Assembly (NCBI GenBank): GCA_937879965.1
Contig: CALFMP010000017.1
Span: 3,980-67,979 of the forward strand
Length of the DNA stretch: 64,000 bases
Direction: 5' to 3'
From: QKMZ01 sp012965515
GTDB taxonomy: Bacteria > Cyanobacteriota > Vampirovibrionia > Obscuribacterales > Obscuribacteraceae
Shown here piece after piece: positions 35,438 to 44,676 of the stretch. The stretch's first letter is position 1. Every line of letters starts with the position of its first letter. Both the position numbers and the translations under genes were made by a program. The notes beneath the pieces are model-generated. The model was not told the origin of the DNA, searched no databases, and saw only the letters and a list, made by a program, of their open reading frames with translations.

Positions 35438-36664
35438 ATGAATCTCTCTCGTTTTTGCGCGCCCTTATTCGAATTTTTGCATCGTCTTGAAACCGTAGAG
35501 TCAAGAATTGGAAGTCTATTGCTGTTTAGTCTAGTTTTCAGCACTCAACCCAGCTGTGCCCTTCCAGCACAGAACAAATTCAGTGGGAAATCTATCTCTA
35601 CAGCGAAAACACAGAAACTATTTGGAAAAGTTGGAACGGCTGGTTATCCGGACGCGCCATTCGGTGAATTGGAAGAACTCAATTCTTATTCTGAGCAATT
35701 CAAGAAACGCCTGGACCTCAAATCTTCAAGTGCAAAGAACCATTGGAATGATGTCCCCTTTCGTCACAAGCTGTGGTTGTACACAATCGATAGGGAAAAA
35801 TTTCTTGGCAATAGCTCGGTAGCCTGGTTAGGTGACGATGTAGACACAAAAGCAAATCCAAAAATTACGCCGAACTTTTCTTATTATTTGGTGCTGATGC
35901 ACTTCAACATTCCTGCGGTCAAAGCGACAATGATCCCCTTCAAGTACGGCTTTGCACGGTTTGAAGCGAAAATCGCCTGTCAAGGCACCAGGTCGATATC
36001 ACCACTTCACAAAGGCTTGAAGCATTTAGAAGTAACAGAGAGCGCCGAAGTTCTTTCCGTCTATCCGGAGAATGCGGTTCTTCCAATAAACAGGAAGGAT
36101 ACAACCACCGTCACTTTGACTGCGCAGCCTGAATGGATGGGAGCATCTGGCGGCAAAGGTGAATATTCAAGAGCAATTGAGGATTCATATGCATACAAGT
36201 TGCCTCATGTCGTAGGAGTTGGCACTAGATTCGGCGACGTTTCGTGGACGTTTTACCCGGCTAAAGCGCAGCCAATTATGTTAGGGTCACAGTCAACCTT
36301 CGCTGTTGTGAAAGTTCCTTACAAAACTCCAAGCCTACGAATTCTTGCCAATCTTCGATATCAACTTCAAACAATGAAAGTGATCACTTTTTTGCCATTT
36401 AGAGTATGTGATTCTTGTGACCTTGATCTGAAGGAGGCTGCATCTTTTGATGACATGGCAGCCATTCAATATTTTGGATTACCTGCAGAAGCTAGAGAAG
36501 CCATGCAAACCGCCTTTGGTAAAGGTGCTACAGAGCGGAGTGTTCGATATTACGCTAATAGGCGAACTGGCCGAGACGTTCTTGTTGATGAAAAAACAGG
36601 CGAAACATATGGAATTAAAGGACCATGGGACCAACTGAAGAAATACAAAATTGAAGAAGAGTGA
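35438..36664 (+). CDS. Exported hypothetical protein, 408 aa
   Basis: The N-terminus has a hydrophobic core (SLLLFSLVFSTQPSCALPA) preceded by an unusually long 25-residue n-region; cleavage at about residue 45 is plausible. The mature part has many beta strands (TTTVTLTAQPEWMG, VSWTFYPAKAQPIML, QSTFAVVKVPY), a CDSC pair, and ends GPWDQLKKYKIEEE. No domain is recognised. It stops 6 bases before the convergent 86-residue gene. Confidence 0.6.
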   Translation: MNLSRFCAPLFEFLHRLETVESRIGSLLLFSLVFSTQPSCALPAQNKFSGKSISTAKTQKLFGKVGTAGYPDAPFGELEELNSYSEQFKKRLDLKSSSAKNHWNDVPFRHKLWLYTIDREKFLGNSSVAWLGDDVDTKANPKITPNFSYYLVLMHFNIPAVKATMIPFKYGFARFEAKIACQGTRSISPLHKGLKHLEVTESAEVLSVYPENAVLPINRKDTTTVTLTAQPEWMGASGGKGEYSRAIEDSYAYKLPHVVGVGTRFGDVSWTFYPAKAQPIMLGSQSTFAVVKVPYKTPSLRILANLRYQLQTMKVITFLPFRVCDSCDLDLKEAASFDDMAAIQYFGLPAEAREAMQTAFGKGATERSVRYYANRRTGRDVLVDEKTGETYGIKGPWDQLKKYKIEEE

Positions 36665-36669
36665 GTCGG

Positions 36670-36930
36670 CTAAGACATGGAACTGTCTATTTCTGCATTT
36701 TGAAACATCTCGCGAAGTTCCATTGTCACGATGGGAGCCAACTTTTTATCGTCGAGTTGCTTGATAGCAATCTGAATAAGTTCGTGCCAAGCGAAATGTC
36801 CAAATGCTAGGACCGCATTTTGAGCAGCTTCTTGAATAAGTACTTTAGCTTGTGCTTCCGAAATCTGTGGATTGCTTGCCGCGCAAAGAAGCGCGGCTAC
36901 GGCTGTTCTTGCGTCCGATATCTTGTACAT
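36670..36930 (-). CDS. Hypothetical protein downstream of AbiEi-like gene
   Basis: 86 residues, all helical, rich in Ala, Gln and Leu (SEAQAKVLIQEAAQNAVLAFGHFAWHELIQIAIKQL). It starts 14 bases after the AbiEi-like gene and is probably cotranscribed. It does not resemble AbiEii nucleotidyltransferase, the usual partner. Function unknown. Confidence 0.5.
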   Translation of the reverse strand: MYKISDARTAVAALLCAASNPQISEAQAKVLIQEAAQNAVLAFGHFAWHELIQIAIKQLDDKKLAPIVTMELREMFQNAEIDSSMS

Positions 36931-36943
36931 TTCTCAACTGTGC

Positions 36944-37570
36944 CTAAGCGCCTTTTCTGGTGTCGACAATCTCTGCCAAGGTCTGTACGACCTGTGGTTT
37001 TTGATGTAACTGAGAAGCAAGATGTTCAATTTCATCGACTGTAATTGTTCCTTTCTCTAAGGATGTGTTTAAAATCGTTAGGAGCGAAGGTTCTGTAAGG
37101 CTATTTCGCATTAAAAGGTCTCTGACCGCTCCGAATACGGTCATTACTTTCAAGCCCTGTACAGAGGCAATCAGCTCAGGCAGAAGGTCTCTTCTGTGGA
37201 AGCGAATTCTTCCTGGCGGTGGACTGTTCCTTCTAAAACGTTTGGGCACGATGAAATGAATATCTTCAGGGGCAGTGTCCGTGAGTCCATGGATATAGAG
37301 GGCCGTTGTGTAGCCCATTACACCTTCGAAGTGACCTTGCTGGTTTTCGCTCCAAAGCAATGTTATGTAGTAGTCGTCTGGAAAGGGTGATGTTTCAGAA
37401 AAGCAGAGCAATTTGAAAATGCTCCTGGCGTGTCGAATCCACTCGCCTTTCTTTACGTAGTAAACCTGCAGTTGGCGCGAGTAGCCACACTTTGTCGCTT
37501 GGTGGGCTGTGAAAAAACCTTGTTGGTTGCTGGCAATTTCGTACAGCTTATCTAGATTGGGCTTATTCAT
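36944..37570 (-). CDS. AbiEi-like antitoxin-family regulator (copy 1)
   Basis: 208 residues. The N-terminal winged-helix is AbiEi-type: QQGFFTAHQATKCGYSRQLQVYYVKKGEWIRHARSIFKL, followed by ALYIHGLTD and VPKRFRRNSPPPG. In AbiE systems this protein represses the promoter and neutralises the AbiEii toxin. Here no AbiEii gene is adjacent; a small helical protein follows instead. A clear paralog lies at 43893. It may be an orphan regulator or part of a modified module. Confidence 0.75.
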   Translation of the reverse strand: MNKPNLDKLYEIASNQQGFFTAHQATKCGYSRQLQVYYVKKGEWIRHARSIFKLLCFSETSPFPDDYYITLLWSENQQGHFEGVMGYTTALYIHGLTDTAPEDIHFIVPKRFRRNSPPPGRIRFHRRDLLPELIASVQGLKVMTVFGAVRDLLMRNSLTEPSLLTILNTSLEKGTITVDEIEHLASQLHQKPQVVQTLAEIVDTRKGA

Positions 37571-37747
37571 GATTCCAAAGAAAATTTCTGACTAGGGAGT
37601 TTTAGTCAGTCGCCCAATTCTGTGACTTTTCAAAAGCAGCTTTGCCGCGCACTTTTGCTTGGTTTTCTCGGAACTTGTCAGAGCTATGTTGCCACTAATT
37701 GACGACTTCAAATGAAAGGACGGCGACGAAACACGCCGCTCGACTTT

Positions 37748-38122
37748 CTACACTTGAAGGCGCTGATACAGAGAATAAGTTGTAATTGTCTCGACAAATG
37801 GGGGTGCGCGCGTGCCCCTCGACATTCTGTAGAGTTTTTTCAACGATAAGTCTTGCTGATCAACAATTGCAAATGCCTGGCAGATTTGCCGGAGCAATTC
37901 CAAATCTAAAGCTAGGGACACTGCTCCAGATGAATACGCATTATTGCTGCAGCATGTTTTTGAATGACCGCAATCAGAGCAGCTATCTTCATTTGTCGCC
38001 GAGATTGAATTTTTGCTTCCTGTCGTATGATGTTGAACATCAGTACAAAAGCCTCGACAAATTCCGAGGCTCGAAGAGAGGATAAGGAACAGTAGGGCAA
38101 TGAAAAGCGCTTTCATTTTCAT
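37748..38122 (-). CDS. Exported Cys-rich protein (copy 1), metal block
   Basis: 124 residues with a signal peptide (MKMKALFIALLFLILSSSLGICRG). The mature part has EDSCSDCGHSKTCCSN, which matches TCMDCGHAKNCCAE in the protein at 56642. Both end in a helical/basic tail of similar length. CxxCGHxKxCC is a plausible periplasmic metal-binding motif. It lies next to CDF, RND and MerC-like genes, so metal sensing or sequestration is likely but unproven. Confidence 0.65.
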   Translation of the reverse strand: MKMKALFIALLFLILSSSLGICRGFCTDVQHHTTGSKNSISATNEDSCSDCGHSKTCCSNNAYSSGAVSLALDLELLRQICQAFAIVDQQDLSLKKLYRMSRGTRAPPFVETITTYSLYQRLQV

Positions 38123-38883
38123 TTCGATGCGCAGTACTACTAAGTTTTAGTGTTGCAGTAAAATTGACTGGCGGCAAGACATCTGAGGAAGACTTTCAGC
38201 CAGACATTGCTAATCGAGTTTTGAAAGTTTGACAGGCTCAGCGTTTTGGCATGTTGTTTGTCATTCGTGCACTATCTGTGATATCGCTAAGCTTTGGTGA
38301 AAATGATTGTCTTTTTCGCCATCTTTTACATTCATGCATGGAAACTGGCTCGGGATGTACGTTTTGCTGAAAAGTTCTTGACAAGCTCTAGTGGCAAACC
38401 TATCATCAATTTCATCGACAAGCCCAGACTTTCGATTGCAACTAACCCATGGTAAAAGTTCTGTTTCGTCTTTTTGGAGGAAGGCACCACTAGTAATACC
38501 GTTAACGACATCGCGCTTCCATTCGTTTGCTTCTCAGAGGAAGGTTAAAGCAAACAGAATTGGTAAACTGCATTCATACCCCAGGTGCTGGAGATGCTCG
38601 GTCAAGCGTCTCCAGCACTCTTTTGAAAGTCTTTTTGTCTTTGCATGAATGTCAAAATTGTCGTGCCAACTTTGCTTCTGTTTTTGTACATTCGTGTTGA
38701 ATTTTATGTCAAATGGTTCAGGCAGGCATGTTTCGCTGATGTTCAATCAAAATGTTTTCTACACAGATGTAAAACGGCAATTGTTGAGCTTGTTGATATT
38801 TGTGTTCGCAACGGTGCATGGGGACTCGGTTGTGTGCGAATTTCTTTGGAACAAATTGTACATTTATGTCCTAGTTTGACTCG
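38123..38883. other. Long intergenic region with shared metal-block motifs
   Basis: No supported gene in about 760 bases. It holds the 7-1-7 dyad TGAAAATGATTGTCT (38298-38312), a reverse copy of the TGCATGAATGT motif (38324-38338) and a forward copy TGCATGAATGTCAAAA (38642-38657). The composition is T-rich. It probably carries the regulatory sites for the divergent Cys-rich and 38958 genes. Confidence 0.55.
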
Positions 38884-38954
38884 TTGACAATCGCGGAAAC
38901 GTTGATATCATGCAGATCTCGGAAGGATTCGTGCAAAAATGATATTCGTTTTCA
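38884..38954 (+). promoter_or_regulatory. Promoter with downstream 7-1-7 dyad
   Basis: TTGACA (38884-38889), 16-base spacer, TATCAT (38906-38911). The dyad TGATATTCGTTTTCA (38940-38954) lies downstream. The same order and sequence recur at 46882-46952 (TTGACAATCGC, TATGAT, then CGATATTCATTTTCA), showing a duplicated regulatory unit. Repression of transcription elongation or initiation by a Fur-like protein is possible. Confidence 0.65.
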
Positions 38955-38957
38955 AAA

Positions 38958-39401
38958 ATGCTAATTGATTCACAAGAAGGTGCAGGCGAAGCAGCGTTTC
39001 AGGCTCTAGACAATGTTGTCAGAGTTACTGAGCAATTCGGCATCCCTGATCTTTATTCTCAATTTCAACAGCTTCCACCTATGGCTGATTCTTCTATTGG
39101 TGTAGTGCCTCAGGCAACCATCACTCCGGATGGAATAACATTCAATGCCAGTGCCGGTACTAATCCAATGATGGGGGCAGAAAGTGCCCTTTCACAGTTG
39201 ATGCCCGGTTTGGACGGCATGATTAGTTCTGTAATTTCGCTTCCCGGCGGTGCCGGTTTACTAGCATCTTTCTTTCAAGCACTCGGTGCCTTATTTGCAG
39301 GCGTTATACAAACTCTTGGTACGAGCGCACAAGAATTGTCCAGAATGTACGCTCAGGCTGCGCAGTCTGCTATGGACATGTCGAAAATGGCTCGTTCTTA
39401 G
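38958..39401 (+). CDS. Hypothetical protein, 147 aa
   Basis: A small protein with no Cys or recognised domain. It contains a hydrophobic, Gly-rich central stretch (MISSVISLPGGAGLLASFFQALGALFAGVIQTL), perhaps a membrane-inserting hairpin, then a Ser/Met/Ala helix. The ATG has no obvious ribosome site because the 7-1-7 dyad sits directly in front of it. It ends shortly before the duplicated regulator gene and may be cotranscribed. Confidence 0.5.
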   Translation: MLIDSQEGAGEAAFQALDNVVRVTEQFGIPDLYSQFQQLPPMADSSIGVVPQATITPDGITFNASAGTNPMMGAESALSQLMPGLDGMISSVISLPGGAGLLASFFQALGALFAGVIQTLGTSAQELSRMYAQAAQSAMDMSKMARS

Positions 39402-39478
39402 ACCAGATGATTTACACAGACGTTATTTCATATGCCGTCATTGGTCTCAGTCATCTCTATTTGATTGAAAAGGTACTT

Positions 39479-40081
39479 ATGCACCAACCTAACAACAAAC
39501 GGTCGATAAGCGTTCAACAAGCCACCTCAAGGCTTTTGTTTGAGCTATATAAATATGGTCCTTTGCGATTAGTCAAAGAGGCGGGTCATACAGATTTGAT
39601 CGGAAGGCAGAGTAAGCTTTGCTGTCTATCAGACCCGTACATGGAAGCAATTAGCGGCATGCAGCGGAATGAATTGATTAGAGAGTCAAGAAACAGCGCT
39701 GACGATCCGCTTTTTAGTCTTACAGACAGAGGCTATCTGGTTGCGTTTTTAGTCAGGTCTCGCTCAACAACTAATTATGATTGTGAATGCAGCGATTGCG
39801 AAGACGGAATAGACAAAGTACTTTCAGAGATGCGCAATTCTGGCGGACTGAAGTTGATCACTACAGATGACTGTGAATTCCCTCATCTGGATGGTGGGCA
39901 AGCACATATGTGTCTTGAGGATGACTCATTTCTCGATGCCATTCTGAGACTTGAGCGCCTGGGTTTGGTGAAACTCCAGGAGGACATGTCTTTTAAACTC
40001 ACCAAAAAAGGTTTGTTCTCTGCGCATTTCACGCTTTCTACGTCTTCTAAGGCTCGAGCTGTAAGAGCCTCTCTTAATTGA
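39479..40081 (+). CDS. Internally duplicated Cys-motif regulator candidate (copy 1)
   Basis: The start at 39479 (MHQPNNKRS) is chosen because it aligns with the paralog at 47074 and has AAAAGG upstream; the frame opens at 39407. The 200 residues are two similar halves: LFELYKYGPLRL...FSLTDRGYLVAFL and LSEMRNSGGLKL...FKLTKKGLFSAHF, each like a winged helix. Between them is DCECSDCED, and half 2 has DCEFPHLDGG and HMCLEDD. The Cys/His/Asp set suggests a metal-responsive regulator. I know no named family. Confidence 0.6.
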   Translation: MHQPNNKRSISVQQATSRLLFELYKYGPLRLVKEAGHTDLIGRQSKLCCLSDPYMEAISGMQRNELIRESRNSADDPLFSLTDRGYLVAFLVRSRSTTNYDCECSDCEDGIDKVLSEMRNSGGLKLITTDDCEFPHLDGGQAHMCLEDDSFLDAILRLERLGLVKLQEDMSFKLTKKGLFSAHFTLSTSSKARAVRASLN

Positions 40082-40087
40082 GGTGAA

Positions 40088-41608
40088 GTGCATTACTCTC
40101 TGGAATCCACGGACGCTTTCACTATGGATAAGAAAAAAGACCCCGAGAAGATCTCGCAGAAGGCGTTGGGTCTTGCTACATCTGCTTTGACGGCGCGAGT
40201 TACAGGCAATCTCAAAATGGCAGACGAACTTGCTGTCCAAGCTTTGAACCTTGTTGATTTGACAGATGGCAAAGACTTTGTAGAAGCACTTGAATCGAGA
40301 GTATTCAACTCAGGCGACTGCATGTCTGAATTACAGAAGTTGCTTGATATTCAAGCAAGATCGCTCGGACCGGACCACCCGCAAGTGCTGGAGACCCTAA
40401 ATAGGCTTTTGCTTCGCTGGAGTTCGTGGCTCAGTGACTATCATGTTTTGCTGGCGCCTGTATATGAGCGCCTGGTGGCATTGAGGTTGCAACAGCTAGG
40501 ACCTAATCATCCTGAAATTGCCGATTTACTCATGAATTTTTCTGAGTATCTGGCTTCAAGGGGCGCCAATGTAGATGCTCAAAACTGTCTTACCCGAGCT
40601 GTGACTATTCGCAAAGCTAACTTTGAGAAAACACCAAGCTCCACCTTGAGTTATGCACAGGCAGTTACTAGATTGGGTTGTTTGCTTGTCACAATGGGCA
40701 GCTACGATTTAGCACAGGGCTATCTTAAGTCTGCTTGCGACTTGCTCGATGCCACTCGCTCCAGGCTCAAGTTGCATGCTTTTGAAGATTTAGCAGTCGC
40801 TTACACAGAGATGGGTAAGTACGGCGAAGCAGAGGTCATCTTAAAAAAAGCTCTTTTGACAAAGGATGCGGATTCGCTAAGCACTATTGCCAATTGTGCA
40901 ATTCAGCTTGGCAGTATTTTCCTTTATTGGGGTTGGCTCGATGACGCCATATCCCTCTTTGATTTTTCGATAAACTTCGACAGAGATTCAACTTGGACCT
41001 TGCCCGACATCTCTGAAAAGCAGGTGGTATCTGATGTATTAGAAAATGGCTGCAATCCATTGGAAGAAATTTTTGATGCTTTGCAAGAGCGCTACAGTGC
41101 AAGCGACATGCGTCGCTTTTGTAGAAACTTGATGGTACGCAAATATTCGTGGGCGATTCCGTCAAAGAATGTTTTGAAAGCGATTGCTGAAGTAGGACCA
41201 CTCGTCGAAATTGGTGCCGGTACTGGATATTGGGCCGCGCTCTTGAGAAATAGAGGTGCCGATATCATCTCGTATGATTTTGCCCCATCAGAGACCGGAC
41301 GCAATGGGTATACGTTGAAGACAACCAGCTGGACAGAAGTATTACCTGCCACTGAAACAACCGTTGCATATCACCCGGATCGCACATTGTTTTTATGTTG
41401 GCCCCCATTGAATGACGAAATGGCTTACCGAGCTTTGAGAGCCTACACTGGCAAATCGCTCATCTATATCGGCGAGCCGTTTCCAGGTTGTACGGCAGAT
41501 GAAAATTTTCATGAGCGTCTTGAGAAACAGTGGGTGCTCGTAAAGAAGATCGACCTAAAACGTTGGCACCTGATCAAAGATTCGGCATTTTTCTACACGC
41601 GCAAATGA
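40088..41608 (+). CDS. TPR-methyltransferase fusion protein
   Basis: 506 residues from GTG 40088 (GAGG just upstream). Residues 50-290 are TPR/kinesin-light-chain-like, with LGPDHPQVLETL and LGPNHPEIADLL. Residues 340-506 are a SAM-dependent methyltransferase: VEIGAGTGYWAALLRNRGADIISYDFAPS is motif I plus the acidic loop, and later LFLCWPP and SLIYIGEP strands follow. The substrate is unknown; the TPR domain may recruit it. It lies 6 bases after the duplicated regulator, so likely the same operon. Confidence 0.75.
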   Translation: MHYSLESTDAFTMDKKKDPEKISQKALGLATSALTARVTGNLKMADELAVQALNLVDLTDGKDFVEALESRVFNSGDCMSELQKLLDIQARSLGPDHPQVLETLNRLLLRWSSWLSDYHVLLAPVYERLVALRLQQLGPNHPEIADLLMNFSEYLASRGANVDAQNCLTRAVTIRKANFEKTPSSTLSYAQAVTRLGCLLVTMGSYDLAQGYLKSACDLLDATRSRLKLHAFEDLAVAYTEMGKYGEAEVILKKALLTKDADSLSTIANCAIQLGSIFLYWGWLDDAISLFDFSINFDRDSTWTLPDISEKQVVSDVLENGCNPLEEIFDALQERYSASDMRRFCRNLMVRKYSWAIPSKNVLKAIAEVGPLVEIGAGTGYWAALLRNRGADIISYDFAPSETGRNGYTLKTTSWTEVLPATETTVAYHPDRTLFLCWPPLNDEMAYRALRAYTGKSLIYIGEPFPGCTADENFHERLEKQWVLVKKIDLKRWHLIKDSAFFYTRK

Positions 41609-42057
41609 ACATGGTTTTCGCTTCTAATTTTGCACAAATGTCAAAAGTGATCAGATATTGCGATGCCTTAAAACCCTCTTCAAAACTTGCTTAGCGTATC
41701 TCCGCAATGTCTTGAATACTGTTTTCTGATGCAGCAAAGATTCTGCTTTGCACTGCGCTATCTGCGCAATGAGAGATCAGCTATCGCTTTTGCTAGACGT
41801 CTGTGAACCGTTGCGAGATTAGATTTCGACCCTTTTTTTATTTGTGTTCAACATTTTTTACCTCCTTTTCTCAAAGTGCTCATTTGTCGCGACTTTCCGT
41901 TTGATTTGGCTTCAAGCGATCTCGTAGGTTTTACATGTCTTTTTCTTCCCTTTCTCGACTGACTACATCCAAACCAAACCAAACACGTGCTTGCCACTTC
42001 AGCACTCTGAGCTTCCTTTCGCGGAAGACGTGTTGGTTTAGAAAGATGGAGAACACC
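41609..42057. other. Intergenic region upstream of CDF exporter 1
   Basis: About 450 bases with no supported plus-strand gene. It includes a TGCATGAATGT-like site, TGCACAAATGTCAAAA (41631-41646), a stretch with repeated CTGCGC words around 41755, and on the minus strand a strong AAAGGAGGT before a tiny 11-codon frame (near 41849) that is probably chance. The CDF frame stays open upstream to 41935. Confidence 0.45.
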
Positions 42058-42978
42058 ATGTCTCACGAACACAATCACAATCACGGTGACTTCGCAGCGC
42101 TTCGCAAGAAGAATAAATCTGCGATGAAAACCGTTCTTGCGTTGACCTTCACTTTCATGGCCGTAGAAGTAATCGGCGGTCTTTACACCGGTAGTCTTGC
42201 GCTGATTGCAGATGCAGGTCATATGCTTGGCGACTCTGCCGGTTTGATGCTCGCACTCTTTGCTGTCTGGTTTGCTGGAAAGCCACCCAGTAAGCGCAAG
42301 ACTTTCGGTTACTACCGAACTGAAATCTTGGCAGCGCTTGTTAACGGTCTCGTTCTTATCGGTTTGTCGCTGTACATCCTCTTCGAGGCATATCAGCGAT
42401 TCGCCAACCCGCCAGAAATTCTTACAGGTCCGATGTTGCTTGTTGCAGTGGGCGGGCTCGTTGTCAATCTCATAGGCGTTAAGCTACTCTCCGACGCGTC
42501 GGACGGTTCCCTTAACGCAAAGGCTGCCTATCTGGAGGTGATGAGCGACCTTTTGGGGTCTGTCGCCGTCATTGCTGCCTCGCTTATCATCATGTTTACC
42601 GGCTGGACCATCGTCGACCCGATAGTATCCGGCCTAATTGGCTTGATGATCTTGCCGCGCACCTGGAAGCTCATCAAAGATTGCGTTCATATCCTCATGG
42701 AAGGCACTCCTGATGGTGTCAACCTTGAGAAGCTTCAGAGCTCGATAATGGCAGTCGAAGGTGTGCTCGATGTCCATGATTTACATGTCTGGACGATCAC
42801 CTCTGGACGCGATGCTTTGACTGCGCATGTCCTCATTGATGAAGCAGTCGATCCGGATATTCTTCTTGCGAAGATATCCAGGATTGCCCAGGAGGAATTT
42901 GGTCTGCATCACAGTACGCTTCAAGTAGAGCAGAAGAATTGCAAATCTGACGAAGCTTCCTGTGATAAAGTGACGTAA
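42058..42978 (+). CDS. CzcD-like cation diffusion facilitator (copy 1)
   Basis: The start at 42058 is set by GGAG 6 bases upstream and gives the His-rich N-terminus MSHEHNHNHG. It is a 306-residue, six-span CDF exporter: LALIADAGHMLGDSAGL holds the TM2 site and AYLEVMSDLLGSV the TM5 site, in the CzcD style (Glu rather than His). The C-terminal domain includes VHDLHVWTITSG. It would export Zn/Cd/Co to the periplasm using proton exchange. A rho-independent terminator follows. A paralog lies at 48826. Confidence 0.9.
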   Translation: MSHEHNHNHGDFAALRKKNKSAMKTVLALTFTFMAVEVIGGLYTGSLALIADAGHMLGDSAGLMLALFAVWFAGKPPSKRKTFGYYRTEILAALVNGLVLIGLSLYILFEAYQRFANPPEILTGPMLLVAVGGLVVNLIGVKLLSDASDGSLNAKAAYLEVMSDLLGSVAVIAASLIIMFTGWTIVDPIVSGLIGLMILPRTWKLIKDCVHILMEGTPDGVNLEKLQSSIMAVEGVLDVHDLHVWTITSGRDALTAHVLIDEAVDPDILLAKISRIAQEEFGLHHSTLQVEQKNCKSDEASCDKVT

Positions 42979-42993
42979 CTGCAAGAATCTTTG

Positions 42994-43053
42994 ATCGACC
43001 AGAAAGCGCAGTGCGACTGCATTGCAGCCAAGCGTTTTCTGGTCGATTTTTTG
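42994..43053 (+). terminator. Rho-independent terminator after CDF exporter 1
   Basis: ATCGACCAGAAAGCG (from 42994) pairs with the GCGTTTTCTGGTCGAT arm (43032-43047), followed by a T-run. The loop contains a smaller GCAGT/ACTGC hairpin. It lies 16 bases past the CDF stop. Confidence 0.85.
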
Positions 43054-43114
43054 TGATTCAAGCACTACTAAAAAAGGTAGTAAATTGTGATTTGATTGTT
43101 CAAAGCATGCAAAC

Positions 43115-43600
43115 CTAGTCATCATCTTGATTGTGTGCGTGGTGATGTGAACTGCCAGGTTTATGCAGGTGATCCTTCTTCGACATTTTTTTCCAATAAG
43201 GCGTGTCGTGAACGGCCAGAAGAAAAAAGGTAATGATTGTTGTTAAAACTCCAAGCACGTACATACCGTAAGCCATTGTCAAACCAATAGATGCTGTTGC
43301 CCAGATTGTTGCCGCTGTTGTTAGACCTATTGTGCGTCCACCTTGCCCGCGCATGATTACTCCTGCGCAGATAAAGCCGATACCGCTGACAATTTGTGCG
43401 GAAATCCTTGAGTCTCCGCCTGTAGCTCCCTGCGAGTGCATTGATACTAAGCCAAATACACAGGACCCGACAGCAACTGCAGCATATGTTCTAATGCCAG
43501 CGTCGTGTTTGTGCAATTCTCTTTCAAAGCCGATTATGCCGCCAAGAATAGCCGCTAAAACAGCGCGCACAGCCATAATAAGTTCAAGTTGCCAGTCCAT
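43115..43600 (-). CDS. MgtC/SapB-family membrane protein
   Basis: The start at 43600 (MDWQLELIMAVRAVLAAILGG) fits the usual MgtC beginning and has GGAAG 7 bases upstream; the frame extends to 43693. The signature GGIIGFERELHKHDAGIRTYAAVAVGS and GIGFICAGVIMRGQGGRTIGLTTAATIW is typical. Several transmembrane spans. The C-terminal tail is His/Asp-rich (HHHAHNQDDD), suggesting metal binding. MgtC proteins affect Mg2+ stress and ATP synthase; here a role in the metal block is likely. Confidence 0.85.
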   Translation of the reverse strand: MDWQLELIMAVRAVLAAILGGIIGFERELHKHDAGIRTYAAVAVGSCVFGLVSMHSQGATGGDSRISAQIVSGIGFICAGVIMRGQGGRTIGLTTAATIWATASIGLTMAYGMYVLGVLTTIITFFLLAVHDTPYWKKMSKKDHLHKPGSSHHHAHNQDDD

Positions 43601-43892
43601 TCGATTTGCTTCCGGTTTCAGATTGACTGTTTTCGATTGCATTGAAAATGAACACCGTTGTCGGCTTGCACGTTCAATGGGAATCCGCATCATATCTCAG
43701 TTTTGCTTTATGTCAAAATTTGCAATACGAAAAATCCTTGATCGCACATTTGTCAAAACTATGCGCCAAGTTTTGTCTGGTCGTTTGTACATTCATGCAA
43801 GCAATTCCGGCTTATTTAGCGATGTTTCTTTATTGCCCTTGCACTTAACCCGGCTTGCTGCAAAACTGAAAATCGATGAGAAATAGCAGCAT

Positions 43893-44534
43893 ATGAAAAA
43901 GCCTGATTACGATCGCTTGTATCAACTTGCGCTAAAGCAGGAAGGATTCTTCACTGCTAGTCAGGCAGCCAGCTGTGGATATTCAAGGCAACTGCAAGTT
44001 TATTACGTCCGAAAAGGTGAATGGCTTCGAAACGTTAGAAGCATCTTTCGATTCAAATATTTTCCGGTCCTTTCTTGCCATAGAGAAGACTTCATTGTTA
44101 CCCAGCTGTGGACGGAAGACAAAAACGGAGAGATGGCTGGAGTTTTTGCATTTGCGACAGCCCTCTATCTCCACAATGTTATTCAAACCGTGCCCGCTCA
44201 TCTTGACGTAATCGTTCCTAGAAATTTCAGAAGAAACTCTCTGCCACCATTTAGATGCCGGTTTTTTAGACGTCATTTAGAGTCGGACAGGATTGAGATA
44301 ATTCATGGTTTGCAAGTGACAAATTTGCTCTGGACATTTGTTGATCTTTTAGATGTGGAGCTAATCGAAAGACGTATCCTCAATGATTTGCTTAAAATCA
44401 CTTTTGAAAGTGGCAAGCTAAACAATGCCCAGATGCAGTCGGCAAAGCTCTCGCTTGTGCAAAGAGATCGTTTGATGAAGGCATTGCGAGAAATTGGCTT
44501 TGTAGGCGGTCAAAGCATTACCGTTGACGATTAA
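43893..44534 (+). CDS. AbiEi-like antitoxin-family regulator (copy 2)
   Basis: 213 residues, clearly paralogous to the protein at 36944: QEGFFTASQAASCGYSRQLQVYYVRKGEWLRNVRSIFRF and VPRNFRRNSLPPF match it. The winged-helix is intact. No AbiEii-type nucleotidyltransferase is adjacent, so it is also an orphan. Upstream, the 43740-43800 region has two relatives of the TGCATGAATGT motif. It may have become a transcription regulator of the metal block. Confidence 0.72.
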   Translation: MKKPDYDRLYQLALKQEGFFTASQAASCGYSRQLQVYYVRKGEWLRNVRSIFRFKYFPVLSCHREDFIVTQLWTEDKNGEMAGVFAFATALYLHNVIQTVPAHLDVIVPRNFRRNSLPPFRCRFFRRHLESDRIEIIHGLQVTNLLWTFVDLLDVELIERRILNDLLKITFESGKLNNAQMQSAKLSLVQRDRLMKALREIGFVGGQSITVDD

Positions 44535-44676
44535 CCTCCGCACAGTTGTTGTAATAATTTTGTCTTTTGTGCGGACTTAGACGATAAGCGCCTTTGCAAT
44601 GAGCACAAAAGTAAAAAAGTTTTGAACCCTTGAGCGTAGATTCGCACTGAGAGGCTGTCTTCTTTGTGTCACGTGG

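Noticed and set aside
37705..37730. CGGCG/CGCCG hairpin after the Cys-rich gene as terminator
   Set aside because: Short stem and no T-run on either strand; not enough to call it a terminator.
41835..41871. Tiny 11-codon minus-strand frame after a perfect AAAGGAGGT
   Set aside because: Only 11 codons and no conserved feature; the ribosome-like sequence may be chance. Worth recall only if ribosome profiling shows it.
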